A stretch of DNA of 64,000 bases from the NCBI GenBank assembly GCA_964500435.1, contig CAZCNL010000005.1, positions 106,355 through 170,354 on the forward strand, read 5' to 3'. The notes beneath the pieces are model-generated. The model saw nothing but the letters and a program-made list of their open reading frames with translations, had not been told where the DNA came from and ran no database searches. The position numbers and the translations under genes were made by a program. This document shows, piece after piece, positions 46,039-52,782 of this stretch (within the stretch, counting starts at the first letter, position 1; every line of letters starts with the position of its first letter). The DNA is from GWF2-33-9 sp964500435. GTDB lineage: Bacteria; Bacteroidota; Ignavibacteria; Kapaibacteriales; UBA2268.

Positions 46039-46614
46039 ATGAAAAATATGAAAACAAAAATTATTATATTTCTGCTCGTGGTTGTAGGTTTATCATCTTG
46101 CACAGTCATTTCATATAATACAGCAACTAAAACACACGAGGCGACTCAGCTTGAAACACGTGAATTTCAAACACGAATGTTCGATACAAATGATACAAAA
46201 CTCATTATGAAAGCAATGGTAAATGTTTTGCAAGATGATAGTTATATTATCACAAATGCAGTAACAGATTTAGGTGTTTTAATGGCAAAAAAAGAAATTG
46301 ATTTAGGAAATAAAAGTCATGCCCAAAATTCGGACTCAGACTTTTGGTTCGACTTTTTCCGTGCCTTAAATAACGATAAAACACGAAGAAACAACAATCA
46401 AGAAACTACTTACCAAAAAACTAAAGTAGTCGAGGTTTCAATTAACGTAACACAATATGGCAAACAAACAAAAGTTAGAGCTAATTTCCAAGCAAAGATT
46501 TTGGATAACAAAGGCAATGTTGTCGATGTTTTCCCTGTTAATGATGGAAAGTTCTATCAAGATTTCTTTGCGAAAACAGATAAAGCCATATTTTTACAAA
46601 AACAAGGATTGTAA
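46039..46614 (+). CDS. Lipoprotein of unknown function
   Basis: 191 residues (start ATG 46039 or 46048). Lipobox LSSC (Cys21 counted from 46039). The rest has a beta-rich region with MVNVLQDDSYIITNAVTDLGVLMAKKEID and VVEVSINVTQYGKQTKVRANFQ, which resembles DUF4810/outer-membrane lipoprotein cores but is not assigned. It closes the three-gene envelope cluster; a terminator-like hairpin follows at 46705. Confidence 0.65.
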   Translation: MKNMKTKIIIFLLVVVGLSSCTVISYNTATKTHEATQLETREFQTRMFDTNDTKLIMKAMVNVLQDDSYIITNAVTDLGVLMAKKEIDLGNKSHAQNSDSDFWFDFFRALNNDKTRRNNNQETTYQKTKVVEVSINVTQYGKQTKVRANFQAKILDNKGNVVDVFPVNDGKFYQDFFAKTDKAIFLQKQGL

Positions 46615-46704
46615 AAACACAATTTCAAGTTAAATTTAGGGGGTAAATTTTTTTAAAGCTATCGTTATATCTTTTAGCTATTAAAAGTTAAAAATATAAT
46701 TATT

Positions 46705-46753
46705 CACCAGCTTAAATGAATATCTTATGATGTTTTGGGCTGGTGTTTTTTTT
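46705..46753 (+). terminator. Long-loop hairpin terminator after the lipoprotein cluster
   Basis: CACCAGC (46705-46711) pairs with GCTGGTG (46739-46745), followed by eight T, 90 bp after the stop codon. The loop of 27 nt is long. Confidence 0.55.
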
Positions 46754-46877
46754 TATTGTTATTATATTCCAATAATTAAAAAAATATTTTTTAATTGCAA
46801 ATATTTCGAAATCTTATTGATTTTTAAGAAATTTGCTTCAAATCTACATTCAGAATAACGAGAAGAAGACGGTTGTA

Positions 46878-46951
46878 TCATTGCCAGTAAACGAAAGTCG
46901 ACGAAGCAGTCCCAAGAATGCAAGAGATTGCTTCGCTTCCGCTCGCAATGA
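46878..46951 (+). repeat. Palindromic interspersed repeat, copy B
   Basis: Same palindrome as at 1188-1263, ends TCATTGCCAG and GCTCGCAATGA, followed by the TGAATGTAACTTTTTGC block. Directly upstream of the 863-residue cargo gene. Confidence 0.85.
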
Positions 46952-47107
46952 CTGGTTGAAAAATTTTTTTGTATCTGAATGTAACTTTTTGCTTGTTTAA
47001 TAGTCTTTGTTTATTATAATAGTGAAAAAATATAAAATATTTTGTTATTTAAATAAAAATTGTTATATTATAATTACTATTTTTACAAACTTTTTTAAGG
47101 TGTTAAT

Positions 47108-49699
47108 ATGAAAGAATTTTTACAGAAAATTGAACTTGAAGACAAAAAGGGCTTCAATGGTTCAATTGTTCAATGGTTCAATGGATTACGATTTATAATC
47201 GTATTTATTGTAATTATATTTATATTTCCGAATAATTCTAATGCATTATCAGAAGGGAAGCTATCTTTCCTAAACTACTCATCGTTAACAGTAGTTGCAG
47301 ATAGTATATTAAATGTTGGCGATACTATCAAATTGCAACTAAATGTAACATCTCTTCAGCAAGATTCAGCAACAATATTGTGTCATGTTAGTAGGGGGTT
47401 ATATATCTTGAACAATGATTCTGAATTTTATAATATAAGAACTTATACAGATACAAATTCATTACAAAATATAGAAATTAGGTTAATAATTGATTCTATT
47501 CAAAATTGTTTTTTTGAATTGGTAACAGTTTCTGATTTTAATATCGGATTATATGGAAATACAATATCATATCGAAGAGAATTGTTCATCAATGGTGGGA
47601 ACGAATTAGTTTTAAACAATACTTATGATAACAATGATGCAATTATAAATACAATTCAATATTCCCAACCAATTTGTACACTTCAAAATAACCACCATAT
47701 AAAAATAAAAGGCAAGGTATCATTTCTTGATTGGAATGAACCAAAAACTTTTTATGCGAATGGTAATACATTAGAACATTTTCCGAGAAGGAAATCCCCG
47801 AGAACCACAGCATGGATTTTTTTCAGAACAAACGACCAACAAAATAAATTTTCTCATCCCATAAAATTTAATCAAATTACTGGAAAACCTATAAAAGGAA
47901 TTCACTATGTAGAATGCATTGAGGGAACAAATTTTAATGAAGAGAGTGGTGAATTTATTTTCGAATTCGATTACAATCCACTATCTTTGTATTGTCAGGC
48001 TTATGAAAATATGACAGTAGAAATATATATTGCAAAGGAAAATGAAGCAACATTATTAAATTCCGGGAGCGATCACATAATAGTATCAAATTACCCAAAC
48101 CCTTTTAATACAACCAACGAATTAAAACTTTACCCTACAAAATATTTTAGCATTACTTATCCAAATGGTGTGCCACAAAATATTGATATTTCTTATATTA
48201 CAACACCAGAACTTAATATTGAATTACCTTTTGACGAGGGCGCCATGTTCAGATATATGACTATTTCAAGAGAATTTCTTAAAGATCTATATAACAATAA
48301 CAACCTTGAATTTTCTGAAAATCGAAAGTTAAAACAGTGCAATTCAAATTTGTTATGGAGGGCACATACAGGCAGTGATCCGGGCGGTCAATATTCTTTT
48401 AATTCAAAGAACATTGATATTTATAAATATTATAATGGAAATGATCAAAATTATACAAATTGCAAAGTAATCGCTCATGAATATGGTCATTATTTTGATC
48501 ATATATTAACAAATTGTGGTCATAATGAAATAGAAGGATTTGCAATGTTTTTTTCTTATGCAGCTAATGTATGGATGAGAAATTCTTTTGGTGACTTTTT
48601 TGGTATAGAAGATGATTGTGAGATTGGTCCATTTTGCAAGTTTATGGTAAATGATGTTGTCCTTACTAAGAATGGAGTATCATATAATAGATACGGTAAT
48701 ATCACTAAATTGGGTGTACCTGATATAAATTCTTGCAGATTTGCTTGTTATTTATGGAATATTTATGACTCTAAAAGTGACCAGCCATTTTCACCAATTA
48801 ATGATTGGGACGGTATGGCAAATGACGATATCGAAGATTTACGAGAAGATCTAATGGACTTTTGGATTGAATTACCATTAGATGGAGTTAATTTTTCAGG
48901 TTTTAATGATTCTTTGAAAAACAAATATTCTGCTAATGTAAGACTTCAAAATTCTTTACAAGCAATATATGATTTCATGGATTTTCCGTCAGGTAGTTTT
49001 AATCCATCAATTGAAAATATTTCGGCAAGAATGAGAAGCCCAAATATACAATCAATGAGTTATACTACTAACGTAATAAATAATCAAATCTATGTTAAGT
49101 TCTTATGGGGTGATGATATATCTTATAAAAATATACCATTTGAATCTATTTACAAAGATACTAAATATGTATATCCATTTCAGAATACTCCTCAATCTAT
49201 AAGACTTTCTCACAATTATACTAATTCGGATGAATGGCAAGTTTATGAAACAATTGAAAATTATATCAATGTTAAAGAAAGTGAGTGGTATTTAACTAAT
49301 AATGATATTCCATACGACAAATTTAAATTATCGACTTTGAATACTAATTCAGAAGAGTCTTACCAACCATTAATAGTTAATTTTGGGATTCCAATGGCAA
49401 AAATTGCTTATAATGATTTGGAAGTTTCAGACATTTCTCTTAACTTAACAACCTATAAAATTGAAAACTTATTAACTATCAGTTCATTAGATAAGATTGA
49501 TATTAAAATGATTAGGTTTTATAATATTGAAGGTAAAATTGTAAATGAAATTGCAATAAATGATGGTTTTTCATTGTATCATTCAATTGATTTAAGCAAT
49601 ACAGTTCATAATATCAGTTCACAATCATTATTTATGCAAATAATATTTACAGATAGAAATAATAAGTTACATTTCATTAATTATAAATTAATAAAATAA
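47108..49699 (+). CDS. Secreted metallopeptidase-like T9SS cargo, possibly phase-variable
   Basis: 863 residues. The N-region of the signal peptide is unusually long: 16 residues, then GFNGSIVQWFNG encoded by four 8-bp repeats, then the hydrophobic core IIVFIVIIFIF. A zinc motif HEYGH is at 457-461, with the Glu of EIEGFAMFF (476) a candidate third ligand. A beta-rich N-terminal part (~50-350) precedes it, with a SNYPNPF-like CTD-type motif in mid-sequence (~residues 323-340), and the last ~90 residues resemble a T9SS CTD (FYNIEGKIVNEI, INYKLIK). Likely a surface protease, unproven. Only 11 bp separate it from the next cargo gene. Confidence 0.7.
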   Translation: MKEFLQKIELEDKKGFNGSIVQWFNGLRFIIVFIVIIFIFPNNSNALSEGKLSFLNYSSLTVVADSILNVGDTIKLQLNVTSLQQDSATILCHVSRGLYILNNDSEFYNIRTYTDTNSLQNIEIRLIIDSIQNCFFELVTVSDFNIGLYGNTISYRRELFINGGNELVLNNTYDNNDAIINTIQYSQPICTLQNNHHIKIKGKVSFLDWNEPKTFYANGNTLEHFPRRKSPRTTAWIFFRTNDQQNKFSHPIKFNQITGKPIKGIHYVECIEGTNFNEESGEFIFEFDYNPLSLYCQAYENMTVEIYIAKENEATLLNSGSDHIIVSNYPNPFNTTNELKLYPTKYFSITYPNGVPQNIDISYITTPELNIELPFDEGAMFRYMTISREFLKDLYNNNNLEFSENRKLKQCNSNLLWRAHTGSDPGGQYSFNSKNIDIYKYYNGNDQNYTNCKVIAHEYGHYFDHILTNCGHNEIEGFAMFFSYAANVWMRNSFGDFFGIEDDCEIGPFCKFMVNDVVLTKNGVSYNRYGNITKLGVPDINSCRFACYLWNIYDSKSDQPFSPINDWDGMANDDIEDLREDLMDFWIELPLDGVNFSGFNDSLKNKYSANVRLQNSLQAIYDFMDFPSGSFNPSIENISARMRSPNIQSMSYTTNVINNQIYVKFLWGDDISYKNIPFESIYKDTKYVYPFQNTPQSIRLSHNYTNSDEWQVYETIENYINVKESEWYLTNNDIPYDKFKLSTLNTNSEESYQPLIVNFGIPMAKIAYNDLEVSDISLNLTTYKIENLLTISSLDKIDIKMIRFYNIEGKIVNEIAINDGFSLYHSIDLSNTVHNISSQSLFMQIIFTDRNNKLHFINYKLIK
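47153..47184 (+). repeat. 8-bp tandem repeat in coding region, four units
   Basis: TTCAATGG, TTCAATTG, TTCAATGG, TTCAATGG in direct succession between the ATG and the hydrophobic core of the signal peptide. Gain or loss of one unit would shift the frame and stop the protein, the layout of a phase-variable contingency locus. Confidence 0.85.
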
Positions 49700-49710
49700 A
49701 GGGGGCTATA

Positions 49711-51324
49711 ATGAAAAAAGTATATATTATTTTATTAACCTTGGTTTTCTTCCAATTTAATAAATTGTTTTCTGAAAATTGGGAACCTTTTCCATTGAAT
49801 CAAACTTCATACTATAAAATAACAAAAGCAAAATATCTTTGGATTGATAATATTTTTGAAAGCAAAGATTTGATCGACGCTATAACAATAATAAAATTCG
49901 ATTCAGTAACAAATCAAAATTCAAATAATAAAAAATATTACTCACAAATAATAAAAAATAACGATAAATGTCTTTTAAGTAAACAAGATACATTATGGGA
50001 TAAATATGATCACTTACAGAATCTACAACCAAAGTCGTATATTTTTGTTGACGATACTTTAGTATTCCTAATTAAGGATGAGCATAATATTTCAAATACT
50101 TGCTTAAAGTTGCCATTAAATTTAGATAATAGTAAATCCTATTTCCAAATAAATTATGATAGCAATTTCAATTCTACTATGAAAATTGAAACTAAATTAA
50201 TCTCTAAAACAGAAAAATCAATTTTTGGTATCAAAGATTCAATAATTACTTTTGAGATACAAAGAAGACGAGTGCCAGAAAAAGAAGATGGTACTTTTAT
50301 AATTGAGTTAAGCAAAACTTTTGGGCTAATAAAATATTTCCCTTTAGACATACTTTTTAATTGGTCGTTATCTGCTCAAATTCAAGAGATAGAATTAGCT
50401 TCTGTCGATAAAAATCAAGAGCATTATGGCGAGGTTTATGATTTTAAATATCGCAATCGTAACTTATTTGAAAAGCCCAGAAATATTAAAATATATAGGG
50501 ATGTCTGGGGTGTTAATTCCTGGGATTATGTATTTATACGAGATTCAATAATTAGTGTCGACAATTCAGAGGACTTTGTTTTTGTAGTATATAATCGCCA
50601 AACATTATCGTCTAATCAAGGAGTAAAACCGAATATTAATATAAATTATACATATACTTACTTAAAAAAAGATAGTATAATTTATGAAGGATTTAATGCT
50701 ATGGTAGATGCCCTCCGAAGAGGCGAAACTTTTATTCCAAGTGCACATTTATTTGATAAAGTTCCTAACAATGAAACTAAGCAAATTGACGATTCATTAG
50801 AAGTTATTGCTACTCCATTATTATTTAAATTTGTTGATAAATGTGGTCACAAAGATCTACAGATATTTTATGTTTTTGATGCAACATTAGATAGAGAAAA
50901 TTGCTTTCTTCAAAATCGATTTTTTGTAAACAAGATATTAGATTATAAAATGGATTTGTGGTGGGAGATCAATAACTATGGACCGTGGCGAACTGATGAC
51001 CTCTATATTGGTTTCAAAGATGGCGATTGTGAATGGGGCGATTTAAGTTGGCCACCCAAGGAAGTATCAGTCTCGCAAGAGCAGCAATATCATTATCAAC
51101 TCTTCCCCAACCCAGTTCGTTCAACAACACGGGTGAATTTGCAACAAGAGGGGCAAGTGGCGATTACGGCAGTGGATTTGCTTGGACACTCGTTCCCGCT
51201 TTGGTCGGGCTATGCAAGCACCGGCACTCTGGAACTTGACGTCAGCACCTTGCCGACAGGCTCCTACACCTTGCTCATCGATTACGGCACAAAACGAGAA
51301 GCAGTACGGATGATGAAGGAGTAG
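49711..51324 (+). CDS. T9SS cargo protein, paralogue 1
   Basis: 537 residues, signal peptide ~1-21, then a passenger of unknown fold and a T9SS CTD in the last ~80 residues (FPNPVRSTTRVNL, GTLELDVSTLPTGSYTLLI). It aligns along its whole length with the 532-residue product at 55404, starting MKKVYIILLTL, and shares conserved W-E-P-F-P, S-K-D-L-I-D-A-I-T and M-V-D-A-L-R-R-G-E segments. The CTD DNA and 3' region are nearly identical to those of the paralogue and clearly richer in GC than the gene body. Probably in one transcript with the upstream metallopeptidase-like gene. Function unknown. Confidence 0.75.
   Translation: MKKVYIILLTLVFFQFNKLFSENWEPFPLNQTSYYKITKAKYLWIDNIFESKDLIDAITIIKFDSVTNQNSNNKKYYSQIIKNNDKCLLSKQDTLWDKYDHLQNLQPKSYIFVDDTLVFLIKDEHNISNTCLKLPLNLDNSKSYFQINYDSNFNSTMKIETKLISKTEKSIFGIKDSIITFEIQRRRVPEKEDGTFIIELSKTFGLIKYFPLDILFNWSLSAQIQEIELASVDKNQEHYGEVYDFKYRNRNLFEKPRNIKIYRDVWGVNSWDYVFIRDSIISVDNSEDFVFVVYNRQTLSSNQGVKPNININYTYTYLKKDSIIYEGFNAMVDALRRGETFIPSAHLFDKVPNNETKQIDDSLEVIATPLLFKFVDKCGHKDLQIFYVFDATLDRENCFLQNRFFVNKILDYKMDLWWEINNYGPWRTDDLYIGFKDGDCEWGDLSWPPKEVSVSQEQQYHYQLFPNPVRSTTRVNLQQEGQVAITAVDLLGHSFPLWSGYASTGTLELDVSTLPTGSYTLLIDYGTKREAVRMMKE
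51107..51324 (+). repeat. GC-rich CTD type 1 coding cassette, copy 1
   Basis: Codes for the T9SS sorting domain. The core GTGGATTTGCTTGG...GGTCGGGCTA recurs almost unchanged at 56784 and 60313 in genes with otherwise diverged or unrelated passengers. GC content is visibly far above the surrounding DNA. Confidence 0.85.
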
Positions 51325-51332
51325 GGCTATTT

Positions 51333-51389
51333 AACCTTCAGAAGGTTCTTTTCACCAGATGTCCTACACCTCCAAGGTGTAGGACATCT
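51333..51389 (+). terminator. Twin hairpins after cargo paralogue 1
   Basis: First hairpin AACCTT-CAG-AAGGTT followed by CTTTT; second with 15-bp perfect arms AGATGTCCTACACCT/AGGTGTAGGACATCT and a 3-nt loop (51357-51389). The same pair follows paralogue 2 at 57010-57067. Confidence 0.7.
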
Positions 51390-51484
51390 TAGTTTCTACT
51401 TCCCCTTCCTTAAAGCGGTGTCACGCAGTGCCGGGGCAGGCATTATTATAAAATCCCGTTTTCAAGGGAATGACAAATTTGCTG

Positions 51485-51552
51485 GTCTTTGCGAGGAGTT
51501 TAAGCGAAGAAGCAATCTGAGAAAGGTATTGCTTCGCTTACGCTCGCAATGA
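51485..51552 (+). repeat. Palindromic interspersed repeat, copy C
   Basis: Diverged copy (GTCTTTGCGAGGAG ... CGCTCGCAATGA) followed by TTGAATGTAATTTTTTGCC. Lies between cargo paralogue 1 and leader copy B. Confidence 0.8.
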
Positions 51553-51669
51553 AGAAAATAAATTTCTTGCATTTGAATGTAATTTTTTGCCAAAATTTTT
51601 GTCTTTATTTTAAGAAAAAAATAATTTGTTAAATTAGAGAAAGAGAAAGCTGCAAAACTAAAAAAATAA

Positions 51670-52050
51670 ATGGTTGTAATTAATAAAAATATTGAGAAGG
51701 CGGGAAATACGGAAAATGGCATAGGATGGGCTTTATGGCTTTATGGCTTTATGTGGATGCCTCAAGAATATTTTTATTGCATTGAAACTGCGATTTATTC
51801 AAATTTTCCAAAGAAAGAAAAATTACTTTGTTCAAATAAATTTTGCCGAAAAAAATTATTTATTTACAACTGCGAGTGGAAATTCATTGCGTTTAGCGGG
51901 CTGATGCTGTTTTCCTGAAAGATTTTTGGATAATAGCAGAAGTCTGCAAAAGCCGCTCGCAGTTCCACTGGGCAGAGCGAAAGCTTGGAACTGTTCGAAT
52001 AATGCTCGGGAAAGTAAATATTTTATGTAAAAAATATAAAAGAGGAAAAA
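51670..52050 (+). repeat. Conserved leader element, copy B
   Basis: Begins ATGGTTGTAATTAATAAAAA, contains three 8-bp units (51729-51752) and the shared core. The inverted pair AACTGCGAG (51868-51876) and CTCGCAGTT (51956-51964) could close a long stem. Its middle part (GTTTAGCGGGCTGATGCT) is shared with copy C but not with A or D. Ends at the start of Cys-rich protein 1. Confidence 0.8.
51729..51752 (+). repeat. 8-bp tandem repeat, three units
   Basis: Three GGCTTTAT units inside leader copy B; copies A, C and D have six, two and two. Confidence 0.9.
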
Positions 52051-52692
52051 ATGAAGAATATTATAATTAAATTAGTATTATTAATAATTATATTTACGGG
52101 AATAAGTATCAAAGCAACTTCACAAATACCAAATAATTGTCCGGATGGATTTACGATGATTGAAGCTCAAATTCCAGTAACTGAAAATGGCAATACTTGT
52201 ATTTACCAAGTGTTTTTGTGTACCAAATGTCAAGCAGGGACGTATCCAGGCTCGATATTGACAGAAATAATGGTGCATGCAATGAGACCGATAGATGAGA
52301 ACTGCCAATGTAATCCAGATGTAGTTATGAATGCTATAGTGGATAAAATAAATGATGTAAATTGGCTTGCACAATTTATAAGTAATTGTGGAAATGGATG
52401 GCCCCCTTGTTCAGGAAATCCGGCAAATTACATACGAATAGAATATTACTATCCAAAATGCTGGAAGTGGGAATACTTCTTTTACAATGAAGAACCGCCA
52501 TACGAATATGATATTTTTAAAGTTGCAGGATGTGATTGCTTTTGTAGATGGACAAAAACTTTTTGTTGGGATGGTAGCAGATTAATTGAAATAATAGAAT
52601 TAGCCACACCCCCAGAACGAACAGGTACATGTGAGTGTTTGCAACCTGAATATAATGGAGAATGTTGGTCAGAAGATAGTGTCTGTCAGTAA
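52051..52692 (+). CDS. Cys-rich secreted protein 1
   Basis: 213 residues. Signal peptide ~1-25 (ending ATSQ). Mature part with many Cys, in a pattern shared along its length with the protein at 61122: NCPDGF, TCIYQVFLCTKC, RPID, NPD, NW, SNCGNGWPPC, PKCWKWEYF, GCDCFCRW, FCWDG, GTCECL. The conserved spacing suggests disulfide-stabilised folding outside the cytoplasm. No T9SS CTD and no known family seen. Preceded by leader copy B and followed 90 bp later by a T9SS beta-propeller cargo gene, the same order as at 61122-61854. Confidence 0.75.
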   Translation: MKNIIIKLVLLIIIFTGISIKATSQIPNNCPDGFTMIEAQIPVTENGNTCIYQVFLCTKCQAGTYPGSILTEIMVHAMRPIDENCQCNPDVVMNAIVDKINDVNWLAQFISNCGNGWPPCSGNPANYIRIEYYYPKCWKWEYFFYNEEPPYEYDIFKVAGCDCFCRWTKTFCWDGSRLIEIIELATPPERTGTCECLQPEYNGECWSEDSVCQ

Positions 52693-52704
52693 AAATGAAA
52701 AAGT

Positions 52705-52728
52705 GCCCCAATTTCCAGAAATTGGGGC
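52705..52728 (+). terminator. Hairpin between Cys-rich protein 1 and beta-propeller
   Basis: 10-bp stem GCCCCAATTT/AAATTGGGGC with a 4-nt loop, 12 bp after the stop codon. No T run follows, so it may rather be a processing or attenuation hairpin. Confidence 0.5.
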
Positions 52729-52782
52729 TATATAATACAAAATGTCAACAGTTTTATTTTATATTTAATATGGAGTTACAAG

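Larger units (their letters stand above)
46615..47107. other. Intergenic region with hairpin, palindromic repeat and AT-rich leader
   Basis: Besides the hairpin and palindromic repeat listed separately, it contains the conserved ATGTAACTTTTTGC-type block and then an A/T-rich stretch up to the start of the 863-residue cargo gene. No leader element and no gene are seen. Confidence 0.6.
51325..52050. other. Long non-coding stretch between cargo paralogue 1 and Cys-rich protein 1
   Basis: Contents in order: twin hairpins, a GC-richer tail shared with 57068-57140 (including AAATCCCGTTTTCAAGGGAA), palindromic repeat C, the AATGTAATTTTTTGCC block, the conserved AATTTGTTAAATTAGAGAAAG that may be a promoter or operator, and leader copy B. 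Confidence 0.7.

Noticed and set aside
43265..46614. A prophage around the terminase
   Set aside because: Neighbours are gmhA, a beta-barrel and lipoproteins; no structural, integrase or lysis genes and no att-like repeats were seen.
51485..51552. Palindromic repeats as simple terminators
   Set aside because: No T run follows the stem directly in most copies, and better hairpin terminators (51333-51389, 57010-57067) stand before them; copies also keep a fixed relation to the downstream gene.
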